Positions 11,110-21,846 of a stretch of DNA of 64,000 nt are shown here, one piece after another. Every line of letters starts with the position of its first letter. Position 1 is the stretch's first letter. Origin of the DNA: Heterohyrax brucei (taxonomy: Eukaryota > Chordata > Mammalia > Hyracoidea > Procaviidae); assembly GCA_028571685.1 (NCBI GenBank), contig CM053154.1, forward strand, positions 6,113,501 to 6,177,500, written 5' to 3'. A program made the position numbers and the translations under genes. Below the pieces are notes generated by a model. It had not been told where the DNA came from. It worked only from the letters and a program-made list of their open reading frames with translations, and ran no database searches.

Positions 11110-11912
11110 GACCGGGGCATCAGAATTGGAGGAAGACTGATTAACTGTGTTAACTATGTTAACTGAAAGTGAGGAAGACTTAAAACACTTATTGTGCAGA
11201 TCAAAGACCAGAGCCTTCAGTATGGGTTGCATGTCAACATCAAGAAAACAAAAATCCTCACGACTGAACCAATAGGAAACATCATGATAATTAGAGACAA
11301 GACTCAGGTTGTCAAGAATTTCATTTTACTTGGGTCCACAATCAATGCCCATGGAAGCAGCAGTCAAGAAATCAAAAGATGCATTGCAATGGGAAAATCT
11401 GCTGCAGAAGACCTCTTTAAAGTATTGAAAAGTAAAGATGTCACACTGAAGACTAGGGTATGCCTGACCTAAGCCATGGTATTTTCAATCACATCATACG
11501 CATGTGAAAGCTAGACAATGAATAAGGAAGACGAAGAATTGATGCCTTTGAATAGTGGTATTGGAAGAATAATATTGAATGTATCATAGACAGCCAAAAA
11601 AATCAACAGATCTATCTTCGAAAAAGTACCACAGTGCTCTTTGGAAACAAAGATGGTAAGACTGCATCTCACATACTCTGGACACGCTGTCAGGAGGGAT
11701 CAGTCCCTTGAGAAGGACATCACGCTTGGCAACACAGACGGTCAGCGTAAAAGTGGCAGACCCTCAACGAAACCGACTCACGTGGTGGCTATAACCCTGG
11801 GCTCAAGCGTAACAACCGCCGTGGGCAAAGTGCAGGACCAGGCAGCCTTCTGCTCTCTTGGACGCAGGGTTGCTGTGAGTCAGACCCGTCTCAACGGCAC
11901 CTAACAACAACA
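11110..11912 (+). mobile_element. RTE LINE 3' end, 5' truncated
   Basis: The 3' part of an RTE1/BovB-type LINE, downstream of the catalytic RT core. Frames at 11194-11472 (QIKDQSLQYGLHVNIKKTKI) and 11641-11904 are the C-terminal ORF2 remnants, separated by stops and shifts. The same order of blocks is seen in the plus copy at 42862-43730 and, reversed, at 31225-31985 and 45585-46185. The element ends with 'cctaacaacaac', the CAA-rich RTE tail. Confidence 0.88.
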
Positions 11913-12091
11913 GTCTGAAGTAATCACGGCTCACTGAGTTTCCACAACGAGGACTCAGAATGGACGGAAAGGCCTCAGGTCTGGTTTTGGTTTGGATACA
12001 CCAGGTCCATCTATAACACAAGATTTCTAGAAAGTGATCTCATGCAATTCCCCTGGCCCTGGTACCGCCACTTTCTAACTTCTGTCAACAC

Positions 12092-12250
12092 AGAGGTGGC
12101 ACAGTGGGTACAACCCAGTTTACTAAAAGGTGGGAAGTTTGAATTCACCAGGTGACTCTCTAGAAATGCCATGGGGCAGTTAAACTCTGTCCTATTATTA
12201 TAGGAACACTGTGAGTCTGATGCTACTTGACTACAACAGGTTTTTTGGTT
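12092..12250 (+). repeat. AfroSINE copy
   Basis: Head 'gaggtggcacagtgggtac', middle 'tactaaaaggtgggaagttt', and a diverged tail ending 'gactacaacaggttttttgg'. Confidence 0.8.
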
Positions 12251-12705
12251 GCGTCATTACAGATGTTTTGGCGACTCCTGGACTTCACACAAGTGGAATC
12301 ACACAATATGTCCTCGGTCACGACTGGCTTGTTTTCTCCATGTTCCTGACACTCATCCAGATAGAGCACCCACAGCTGGTTCTTTTCTTGTGCCAAACAG
12401 CATTCCAAAACCAAATCTGCAGCAGCTGAGTCCATTCTGACTCATAGCAACCTCTAGGACAAAGCAGAACTGCCCCATCGGCTTTCCAAGGAGTGGATGG
12501 CTGGAATCAAACTGCCGCTCTTTCAGTTAGCAGCTGAGCTCTTAACTACTGCGCTACCAGGGCTCCTGAACCATGCTCCACATAGCAACAGGTCGCAGTG
12601 AGTGTGACCATCGTCACCTTGAAGGGCACTGGGCCATTCCCCTCTAACTTTGAGCAACTATAAATAGGGCCGCAACAAACCATCTCCACAAATCTTTCCA
12701 TGAAC
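12246..12705 (-). mobile_element. Old L1M fragment, antisense, split by a SINE
   Basis: The left part contains 'gtggaatcacacaatatgtc' and the right part 'actataaatagggccgcaac'. Both are landmarks of the antisense 3' region of old L1M LINEs and lie in the right order. The AfroSINE at 12405-12568 separates them. Confidence 0.6.
12405..12568 (-). repeat. AfroSINE copy inside an L1M
   Basis: Tail 'gagtccattctgactcatag', middle 'tttccaaggagtggatggct', head 'gagctcttaactactgcgct'. Confidence 0.88.
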
Positions 12706-13684
12706 GTGACTTCAAACAACGAGAGCTTAAGCTTTCCCGGAGGTGTCCTGCTCTGTGCAAAGCTGTACATGGCAAAGGCACCCACTATCTCCCAGCTGGC
12801 CAGCTGCAGTCAGCAGGCACAGAGGGTGCCCTACCTTCAGCTAGCCACTGAAGGACCGTTGGCAGAGGACAAAGAAGACTCACTTATCACTAAGGAAACA
12901 TTGAGTTTCTAGGTTATCTGTTTATACTCCTCCTCCTTGATGCCACATTCATTAAATTTTGATAAAAACATAAAGTTGAGATTAAAGAATAATAATAAAC
13001 AGGGTGCCCACGGGGTATGGATGAAGGGGTCCCAGCACCAGGAGCTGCGGGACAGCCTCCACAGACCTCATCGCAGTGGGAGGAGACTTCTGGCTCCCTG
13101 CTCCCAGGACTTAAAGTCTTGACTCCTGGGTCCAGCTTTACAGGTTACTTCAAAGCCCCTGCTCCCCAGCTCTAGCTGGCTGCACTACAGACCCATCTCA
13201 CAGATAGGTAAAGTGAATCCGCACATGTGTGGATTGATTGGGAATAGGGTACAGGCCATGCTGCTTCTCAGGCACCTCAACATCTCCCGAGCCAGCTGAC
13301 CCAGGATGCCACCCTCAGGGCAACCTCAACTCCAGGGCCCCACTGCACAGTCTCATTTTACAGTTGGCTTAACGTGCACCCAGGTGGCCTGGCCCCTCCG
13401 TGCCTCAGGCCACCCTCTCTGGGCCAACAGGTATCAGCCAGACCAGTCCTCGGCCAGCAAGCCTTAACCAAACACCAGCTTAGCCTCAAACACCAGCTGA
13501 GGCCCAAACAGCAGCTTAGCCCCAAACTTTGCCTCTGAGCTCGTGGGCAAGTGCACCAGGTCTGGGAGGCTCAGTGTCTCACTCGGTAAGACAGAGTGTG
13601 ACACTAAGGGTGTGCATGAGCTAACGCCTGTGACTGTGCACCTGCCTGGGGGGCTTGATCCCAGCACGGGCACGACAAGGTTTA
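12706..13684. other. Unique stretch
   Basis: No feature recognised. A short internal tandem of the type 'accagcttagcc' and 'accagctgaggcc' occurs near 13480-13530. Confidence 0.4.
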
Positions 13685-13860
13685 AACTAGTCACTATTGC
13701 ATCAACTCCAGCTCATCCTCATTTCAGTGTGTCAGACGAGTGTCAGTCTCCCTGGCTCAGTTTTCACAAGAAAGTTGCCAGGCCTTTCTTCCAGAGCACT
13801 GAGAGGTAAACAAGAAACCTCAGCCCTTCACTTAGCAGCCAAGTGCACTAACTGTGCCAA
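13685..13860 (-). repeat. Diverged AfroSINE copy
   Basis: Recognised by 'ccaggcctttcttccagagc' and a head-like 'cttagcagccaagtgcacta'. The tail is poor. Confidence 0.55.
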
Positions 13861-13861
13861 C

Positions 13862-14070
13862 TAAAAAGCCAAATCCATTGCTGTCAAGTCGGTTCTGACT
13901 CACGGCAGCGGTCTAGGTCGGAGCAGAACTGCCCCGTACGGTTTCCAAGGCTGTCAATCTTCACAGAAGGAGACTTCCATCTTTCTCCTGCAGACGCTGG
14001 TGAGTTCAAACCGTCAGTCTTCCAGGTAGCAGCGGAGCGCTTAAACGCCATGCCAGCAGGGACTCCACAA
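13862..14070 (-). repeat. AfroSINE copy, long form
   Basis: A good long-form copy: tail 'attgctgtcaagtcggttct', middle 'tcttcacagaaggagacttc' and 'tctttctcctgcagac', head 'gagcgcttaaacgccatgcc'. Confidence 0.9.
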
Positions 14071-14340
14071 CACACGTCAGCTCCACTCAACAGAGCTCAG
14101 TGACAGGAGGGCCCAACTGTCCCCTAAACGCGGTCGACGTACAGCAGGGCACTTCCTACACCCTCTTTCTGGCCCCTGCCCTCCCCGGCTGAGCGACGGT
14201 CTCCTCTGACTCACTCTGCAGGACCACGACCTAGGGCGCTCGCTTCTACACCGGCAGAAACAGACGGGGGATACTCCGGCCTGCTGGACACAAAGGACGC
14301 CGGGGACTTAGCCGCACTAAGTGCTTATCAGGCAGAGACC
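14071..14340. other. GC-rich flank of the minisatellite
   Basis: CpG content is visibly higher here than in most of the window. No repeat or exon recognised. Confidence 0.4.
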
Positions 14341-15306
14341 ATCGTAACCTATAGAGAGCCGGGCTCACAAGGCGGGGCCCCTCGTAACCAATAGAGAGCC
14401 GGGCTCACAAGGCGGGGCCCCTCGTAACCAATAGAGAGCCGGGCTCACAAGGCGGGGCCCCTCGTAACCAATAGAGAGCCGGGCTCACAAGGCGGGGCCC
14501 CTCGTAACCAATAGAGAGCCGGGCTCACAAGGCGGGGCCCCTCGTAACCAATAGAGAGCCGGGCACACAAGGCGGGGCCCCTCGTAACCAATAGAGAGCC
14601 GGGCTCACAAGGCGGGGGCCCTCGTAACCAATAGAGAGCCGGGCTCACAAGGCGGCTGACCTCGTAACCAATAGAGAATCGGGCTCACAAGGCGGGGACC
14701 CTCGTAACCAATAGAGAGCCGGGCTCACAAGGCAGCTGCCCTCGTAACCAATAGAGAGCCGGGCTCACAAGGCAGCTGCCCTCGTAACCAATAGAGAGCC
14801 GGGCTCACAAGGTGGGGCCCCTCGTAACCAATAGAGAGCCGGGCTCACAAGGTGGGGCCCCTCGTAACCAATAGCGAGCTGGGCTCACAAGGCAGGGCCC
14901 CTCGTAACCAATAGACAGCCGTGCTCACAAGGCGGGGCCCCTCGTAACCAATAGAGAGCCGGGCTCACAAGGTGGGGCCCCCCGTAACCAATAGAGAGCC
15001 AGGCTCACAAGGCGGCTGCCCTCATAACCAATAGAGAGCCGGGCTCACAAGGCGGCTGCCCTCGTAACCAATAGACAGCCATGCTCACAAGGTGGGGCTC
15101 CTCACAACCAATAGAGAGCCGTGTTCACAAGGTGGCCAATAGAGAGCCAAATGCTCACAAGGTGGAGCCCTCCTGTGATCACAAGGTGGAGCCCATCGTA
15201 ACCAATAGAAAGCCCGATCACAAGGCAGAGCCCCTCCTAACCAACAGAGAGCTCACGAGGTGGAGCGCCCTGTAACCAACAGAGAGCCCTGCTCCCAAGG
15301 CAGAGC
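14341..15306. repeat. 40-bp minisatellite with CCAAT and GC boxes
   Basis: Twenty units in exact 40-bp register fill 14341-15140, then about four or five degenerate units run to 15306. Each unit holds 'gtaaccaatag' (a CCAAT box), 'gagccgggctcacaa' and 'aaggcggggccc' (a GC-box core). The units at 14381-14600 are nearly identical, and divergence grows to the right. Typical units contain three CpGs. Because 40 is not a multiple of three, one reading frame on a strand passes through all three phases of the unit, so the 67-codon minus frame at 14445-14648 is only a by-product. There are no unique spacers, so it is not a CRISPR array. Confidence 0.97.
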
Positions 15307-16009
15307 CTGCTGCCCCGTTGGGTGCCGTCAATGAGCATCCCGCAGGCCAGGCCCAGACACAGCCCCCTAGTTCCACGACTGCAGCATCAACACTGATAGT
15401 CACAGTTGAGCCTGGCTCAGATGTTACTGCGCCGAAGTCCTCACATGTAAGGGGCAGCCAAGAATCCGGGGGAACCCACCCAGCAACTCCTTTAAGAGGG
15501 GCCCTGGGGCTGGTGGTGTTCCGGATAAGCTGGCTTTGTTGCCGGGCTCATACACCTATCGGCAGTCTGGCCCAGGGTACCCCTGTACCCCAGCAGGCCC
15601 ACCTACCATGCCTATAAATACCCGAAGGGCACAAGACATTGCTCTCCTTAGCTAACCACTTGAACAACCGGCCACCCGTGGAAAGTGCACAAAAGCAGGG
15701 AAGACACCACACGTGCTCACTGAGGGAAGTGCTGGCGGGGTGCCATGCTCAGAGCAGACCACACAACCAGCTCGCAAACCTCAAGTAATGTGGGCATGGT
15801 GGCGTGAAAGTGAAGTCACCACAGGGCATCAAAAAATCAGCCAAGCCTGGGAGAGTGCCGCCCTCCAAAGATTTGGCTGCTGGAAGTGTTACCAGGGGCA
15901 ACAGGATGGGCAAAGGGGGCTTGCTGCTTAGAGAAATCGAGCTTCTGTTAGGAAAGAGTGATTCAGAAAGAAATAAAGGTGACAGTAGCACAATGAACAC
16001 GCTTCACGT
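15307..16009. other. Flank downstream of the minisatellite
   Basis: No repeat family recognised. It contains the TATA-like site annotated at 15613. Frames of up to 99 codons on both strands are unconvincing. Confidence 0.4.
15613..15620 (+). promoter_or_regulatory. Possible TATA box
   Basis: TATAAATA in the context 'catgcctataaataccc', about 305 bp downstream of the array of CCAAT and GC boxes. A start site would be expected at about 15640-15650. No initiator element, first exon or LTR border was recognised, so promoter function is inference. Confidence 0.3.
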
Positions 16010-16089
16010 CACTAAACTATACATGCGAAGAACGTTGAAAGGGCAAGTATTTCATTACCTATGGATTTACCACAGTAAAAGAAAATTTT
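16010..16089 (+). mobile_element. L1M 3' end fragment
   Basis: The pattern 'cactaaactatacatg' followed by 'tggatttaccacagtaaaa' matches the end of the L1M 3' UTR. Only about 80 bp is present. Confidence 0.5.
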
Positions 16090-16705
16090 CAAGATGGAGA
16101 TAACAAAGCATTAAAACTATGCATGGGACCCTCATACACGTGGGTCCCCATGGGACCACACAGGTCACACACCTGTGGCACCCGTCTGCCCTGGTCCCCA
16201 AGGTGTCTCCTTCCAGGATGTGACTGTCCCATTCTACAAGGGCAGCAGTCTTCAGCACAGCAACTGGGAGGGTGAGGAGCATGTTATATGTTAATAGCCA
16301 TTTCAATGGACTATAAAAATACAGCACCACATAGTAAAAGTGCTTAGCGCCCTGGTAGAAACACTTAGCAAGAAGCTATAAAAACCTATTTGCTTGCTTA
16401 GAGAGTGGCTGCTGACCAGAACAAATGCAGAAGAGGGCACAGGGAAAAATGCCCACATCAGTGTGTCCGCTGGGACATGCGGCAGGCAAGATGTGTCAGG
16501 ATTTTTTAACGCACCTCACAAAACACCATCACTCTGCTTCTTCTGCTTGTTTGCTGTTTTTAACTTTTGATGCTTCCATCAGATTTGATATCAGAAGACT
16601 CTCATTTCCCTCTGGCTTCACCCACAGCATGCCACTGAGATGGGACAGAATCACCAAGAAGACAAAACATCCTCCCCAGCACACACAGAGAAGATGTTCC
16701 TCCCA
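16090..16705. other. Stretch without recognised features
   Basis: No repeat or exon recognised. The 106-codon plus frame at 16425-16745 runs into the LTR and is accidental. Confidence 0.4.
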
Positions 16706-17103
16706 ATACAGACTGAACTGTATCCCCCAAAATTACGTGCTGTGAATCGTAACCTCTGTGCCTGGGGATTTACAATCCCATTCGGGAACAGCTGTCTTTG
16801 TTAAATGTGACAGGATTAGTGTAGGGTGCAGCCCGAGTCCCTCTCTTTCGATACAGAAAGATTAAACAAGCAAGCCAGGAGGCAGAAATGGGGGAACCGA
16901 GATGCCAAGCACATGAAGATCACTGACGATCCGAGCTCACAAGAGACAAGAACTTTCCTCCAGAGCCGACAGACAGCAAAAGTCTTGGAACCAGGGCCCT
17001 GAACTCAGACTTCTAGCCTCCTCCACTGTGAGAAAATAAATTTATCTTTCTCACAGCCACCCAGTTATGGTATTTCTATTCTAGCAGCACCAGATAACTA
17101 AGG
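16706..17103 (+). mobile_element. MaLR-type LTR
   Basis: Starts near 'gactgaactgtatccccc' and ends near 'ctagcagcaccagataacta', with an AATAAA signal in 'gtgagaaaataaatttatc'. Same group as 4548, 19370 and 51237. Confidence 0.75.
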
Positions 17104-17107
17104 GAGA

Positions 17108-17165
17108 AAAGAAAACCCATTGCTGTGGAGTCGATTCTGACTCACAGCGACCCTATAAGATACTT
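17108..17165 (-). repeat. AfroSINE tail fragment
   Basis: Only the tail: 'cattgctgtggagtcgattc' followed by 'gaccctataagat'. Confidence 0.75.
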
Positions 17166-17272
17166 ATAACATCCTCCAAAACAGTTCACAGGAAAATCCC
17201 AACCACAAAGGAGGGACACTGTGCCCACACTCTTGCTGTGAGGCCCTGACCCCAAAGCCACCTGGCATGAAA

Positions 17273-17765
17273 GATGAGAGACTCCACCAACTGTGTCACC
17301 ATCACCACCAGCAACAATAACAGCATCACCACCTATGACAACACAACTACCACCACCAACACTGCTGTCACCACCACTGACACCATCCTCCTCACCACTG
17401 TGGTATCACGAACACTAACAGCAGTTACACCCCTGCCATCGCCACCAGCACCACCACCACCTACAACACAACCTACATCACCACTGACACTGACACCGTC
17501 ACCATCATTACTGCCACCACCTACTACACCGACTGCACACTATTGCCACCACCTACACCACCACCACCACCATCACCACTAACACTAACACCGCTACCTA
17601 CGACACCACCATTGCCACCTGCACCACCACACTACCACCATCTACAACACGACCATCACCATCAGCATCCCCACCATCACCACTACCACAATCACTGCCA
17701 CTACCTCCATTACCACTATTAGCAACACGGTCATCACCACCATCACTGTCACCACCAGCACGACA
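17273..17765 (+). repeat. Degenerate CAC/ACC trinucleotide repeat
   Basis: Almost 500 bp built from CAC, ACC, ACA and CAT triplets, with very few G residues on the plus strand. The plus frame at 17274-17582 is a Thr and His rich string, and the minus strand gives a Val and Met rich string. These are translations of simple sequence, not proteins. Confidence 0.95.
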
Positions 17766-18529
17766 GCACCACAATAATCACAGTTCACCCTCATTCCACG
17801 CTTACCGAGACCAGGAACTGCACTAAATACTTGATGCACTTCCCTGCCTACCCCTACTCTAGGAAAGGGGTATTCCCACTTCCCCACCGAAAGGCTGACA
17901 CCGACAACAGGAGGAAGCAGGGTGTGCTGGCTGACCCGTGTGGGGCATCACGGGACCCCAGGCTCCGAGAGCAGCCCTCCCCGGCTCTCTGCCCTCTGAA
18001 ACAAAGAGGGACTATGCTGTGGCTTCCACAATAAAGGCTTCACAGTCTGTCTCTCCACAACCAAGCCCTCTGCTGCCAAGGGGCTGTGACAGTGGCAGGC
18101 AGTGTCCAGAAAGCCCTTGAGATGAGATGAAAGGACAGCCCCACTGATGCCATCAATGGGGGCCCCGTCCGGAGGAGCGGCTGCCTTGCCCCTCTCCGGT
18201 CCATGACACGGCCACCCTGCACACGAGGCCTGGCCCAACACCCCAGAAAGCACCCAGGGGCAGATGGGCATTAACGAGACAGGTCTCCTACACTCCAAAG
18301 AGCTCACTGTCTCCAACAACTTCCCATGAGCCTAAGAGCAGGCACAGCAGACGCCCACAGGCCCTGACGAACTCTGAGGGAAAGCCAAGAAGAAAGGATT
18401 CCGACTCAGGAGAGCGTGTGTGTCGGGTAGGACTGTGCTCCCTAGGTTTTTTTCAGAAGTAGAAAATGCCAGGCCTTTCTTCCCACGCACCTCCAGGTAG
18501 ATCTGAATCTCTGATCTTTCAGGATGCAG
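17766..18529. other. Unique stretch with a SINE-like scrap
   Basis: The segment near 18440-18535 contains 'ccaggcctttcttcccacgc', the middle block of the minus-strand long-form SINE, but no reliable ends. The rest is unrecognised. Confidence 0.4.
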
Positions 18530-18750
18530 CCAAGCATGTTCACTGTAGCACCCCAGAACCCACCCACTGCTGCAGAGGTTATTCTGACTCACACAGCACA
18601 CACTGTCACACAAGGTTTTAAACGCTGTCATCATCCCCAAAGCAGACTGTTTACTGCATCTTTCTCCTGGAGAGCAGTGGGTGGGCTGGAACTGCAGACC
18701 TTTAGGTCAGCAGCTAAGCGCTTCACCACCGTGCCAGCAGGGCTCCTTCC
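18530..18750 (-). repeat. AfroSINE copy, long form
   Basis: Tail 'ctgcagaggttattctgact', middle 'tgcatctttctcctggagag', head 'taagcgcttcaccaccgtgc'. Confidence 0.75.
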
Positions 18751-18784
18751 TGTCACCCAGGGACTCCAGCTGGAAGCCTGGTCT

Positions 18785-19010
18785 CCAAATAATCATGACA
18801 TTCTTAACTGTGATGAGGGTTAGGAACCCCCTACTTGTGAAGCATCCACCTCTGAATGTTCCTCAAGGATTACCTAATTTAAATACCAACAACGTACATG
18901 AGAGGTATTTCTATCATGATTCTCATTTCATGGGTGAAAAAACTGAGGTCTACAGCTGTCAAAGAGCCTCCTGCGAGTCACAGGTGTAGAAAGCAGGAAA
19001 GGTCAGGTTA
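18785..19010. repeat. MIR SINE relic
   Basis: Contains the MIR landmark 'tcatttcatgggtgaaaaaa' followed by 'ctgaggtctaca' and 'gagtcacaggtg'. Confidence 0.75.
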
Positions 19011-19140
19011 GGGGGCCAGGCAGCCATACGTCACCACATGTGTCCCTAATCATTACACAACCTTGCTACATGACACACAGTCACTACATGGCAGTCTGAT
19101 GCAGCTTTTCCTGCCCGGCTCCTGTCCCACTCTTTCTTGG

Positions 19141-19308
19141 ATAAACCCAAAAATCGACTACCACCAAGCTGATTCCAACTCATAGTGACCCACTAGGTCA
19201 GAGCAGACCTGCCCCACAGAGCTTCCACAGAGCCCCATGGAGCACCTGGCAGATTAAAACTGCCAACCTTTTGGTTAGCAGACATAGCACTTAACCATTA
19301 CACCCCTT
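19141..19308 (-). repeat. AfroSINE copy
   Basis: Tail 'aagctgattccaactcatag', middle 'gcacctggcagattaaaact', head 'tagcacttaaccattacacc'. Confidence 0.88.
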
Positions 19309-19369
19309 TTCTAGAAAAGAGTTCCCATTTCTTGAATAGGTCTCATAAAACTAGGCTGAGGGACACCGT

Positions 19370-19877
19370 CATGGGTTGAATTGTGTCCCCCCAAAAATAT
19401 GTGCAGCCATGTGGCTGGGACTTGTTCCCAGTATCTTGGGACTGTCCTCCATTGTGTGGTTTCACTAAACTGTATGTTAAAGGAGCTGTAAATTCCTGCA
19501 TAGAATTACTTCCTTGCTCTGCAGTATGGGGAGTTTCCCTGGAGTATGGCTTGCCCCACCCTTAATGCTTTCAGCCTACAAGAGACAAAAAGGGAAAAAG
19601 AAACAAAGAGAATTAGGAGCCTCGCACCATCAAGAAATGTGCACCGGGAGAAGAGGGAGTCCTTGAGACCTGAGGTTCCTGCACCGGGACGCTCCCCAGA
19701 CAAAGACTGATGCAATGCCAGACTTTCCTCCAGAGCCGACAAGGGGAAAGCCTTCCCTGGAGCAGACACCTGAATATGGACTTGCAACCTACCAGACTGT
19801 GTAAGAATAAACCTTCCTTTGTTGAAGCCATCCACTCTGTGGTATCTCTGTTACAGCGGCACTAGCTGACTAAAACA
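19370..19877 (+). mobile_element. MaLR-type LTR, nearly complete
   Basis: Starts at about 'catgggttgaattgtgtccc' and ends 'agcggcactagctgactaaa'. It shares 'gggagtttccctggagtatg' and 'ttcctttgttgaagccatcc' with the LTR at 51237-51765. The 109-codon minus frame across it is accidental. Confidence 0.8.
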
Positions 19878-20939
19878 GACGCCACAACAAAAGTGACACA
19901 AAATACCATCTAGTTACCATCCCAGCACCATCACAGGTAAACCCTGCCACAAACTTCTTTCAGGGTGAAATACTCTCCAGAAACTCTTTTCCCCCCCAGC
20001 ATCCCATAAACTCCCACATTCTCCCGTTTATACGTGCAGTGTAGAAAGGACACTCAATTCCCCACGCCCGGGTCAGGCCCGGAGACGCATCTGCGCCCCA
20101 GCTCTGCTCCCCTGCCCCCCTGCCACCTCTGAGATAAAACAGGGACTACTGACATCATCCTGGGACAAGGAAGGTTTGTGAGGAGGAGTCCCCCACAGGT
20201 ACATCCCTCCCCTCACCTGCCCACCCACTCAGGCCGCCTGGGGACAGTTAGGAGGCTGTCCACTGAGCAAAGGCTTCAGAGCTAAGAGGCAAACAGGAGC
20301 TGAAATCACGCCACACTGTGCTGGCCCAGCGTGTGCCTGACCCCAGGGGGCACCCTTCTTTAATTCCCAAAGGCACCACATGGCCCCAGGGCCCTCCTGC
20401 AGGCCCCACCTTCCCATCCGAAGGGCACTTCATGAGGGCAGAAGGAGGGGTGCGAGGCCCAGCACCCAGAGCTCACACAGAAGACAGTTTCAGGGACTGA
20501 TGTGAAACTGGTCGGCACCCAAGAGGGACTCAGAGGGCCAGGCAGGTGGCCAAGGCTGGGTTCACAGAGTGCAGAAGGCCTGCCCTAAGCCCCACCCCTT
20601 GGGAGGCAGGATCCAGAAGGGGGTCCGGCCTGGGTAGCATGAAGAGTCTCAACACTTACTGAGAAGCTGGGGGGACACCAGCTGGGTATAGCCTTCCACC
20701 CCTGGCCCATCCCCCCTCTCACTCACTACCTCCTGAAGACAGCTTGTGGGGTTCAAGTCAGGCAGTACACACCAAGCCCCGATACACACTCGCCACCTCA
20801 GGACAGGGGACAAGGGGTGTCAAGTGACCCTTCTGAGGGACAACTGGACAAGAGGAGCTTGGACGCCCTTCGAGGGAAAGAAGAGTGAGGTCAGTCTTAG
20901 CTGAAACTCTGAACTCAGTAATGCCGAGTTTCTTCAAAG
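19878..20939. other. GC-rich unique stretch
   Basis: About 1 kb with no recognised repeat, which is unusual in this window. Short frames on both strands carry no recognisable domain. It is a place where an unrecognised exon or regulatory element could lie. Confidence 0.4.
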
Positions 20940-21120
20940 CCTAGGCCACTGCTAAGAGCGGCCACTGAGTCAATTCCAACTCTTGGTGATCCCACATGTG
21001 CACAGCTGACCTGAGCTCCCCAAGGCTTCAATGGCTGATTTTCTGCAAGCAGATCACCAGGCCTTTCTTCCAGGTGCCTCTAGGTAGACTTGAACTTCCG
21101 ATCTCTTGACTATAAAGACC
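20940..21120 (-). repeat. AfroSINE copy, diverged long form
   Basis: Tail 'actgagtcaattccaactct', middle 'ttctgcaagcagatcaccag' and 'gcctttcttccaggtgcctc'. The head is weak. Confidence 0.7.
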
Positions 21121-21846
21121 GGACTTGATGGTCCCACAGCCTGGAGGTCCCCTGAGGACATGACCCCCAGACTCTCTGCTGGCCTGGAACTGAAAGCTGT
21201 ACAGAAGCCAACTCTTCACCCCACAATAGGACTGGACCGTAAGACGGAGTGATGCTGGCGTAGAGTGTGCTCCTGGGCTTCTAGCCAGAGCAGCTCCCGT
21301 CCAGAGGCAAGATGAGAGGGCAGAGGGGGACAGGAGCTGGCTGAATGGACACAGGAAACACAGGGTGGAAGGAAGAGTGTGCTGTCACAGGGTGGGGGGC
21401 AGCAGCTAGAGTTACACAGTGGGGTGAGGGCAGGGTTTCGTATGGCAAATTGACTTGGATTGTAAACTTCCACTTGAAGCACGATAAAATATTAAAGAAA
21501 AAAGAAAAAAAAGTCTCAGTTAACAGCCAACGTGTTGACTGCCTGTACCACCCAGGGACACCTCCTAGGAAACAGTGACCCCAGAAACTCCCAACAGCAA
21601 GGAATCTTCCAGACTTACCTACAGCATGGGGTCATGTGAGAGTCCTGTTCATGTGCTCCACCCCCTGAACCCCGACAAGCAGGCAAGGTTCAGCCAGACA
21701 CCCTCCTGGGGCTGGTGCCGGATGCCAGGCTCCTGTCAACTTGGGCTGAGCTGACCTGGGGGGGGGGGGGGCAGGCTGTGACCCAGACTCTGGCCAGATC
21801 CACCGCCCCCAACCAGTGGCGATTCCGCTCCACCTGTCCTGTTTTC
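21121..21846. other. Stretch with two simple runs
   Basis: An A-rich run at 21493-21513 and a run of 12 G residues near 21758-21770. No repeat family or exon recognised. Confidence 0.5.

Noticed and set aside
14445..14648. Repeat protein encoded by the minisatellite
   Set aside because: The 40-bp unit shifts phase each time, so any open strand is open in all phases; there is no sign of coding constraint.
14341..15306. CRISPR-like array of direct repeats
   Set aside because: Units are contiguous, without unique spacers, and the window is plainly mammalian.
17274..17582. Thr and His rich protein
   Set aside because: Translation of a degenerate triplet microsatellite.
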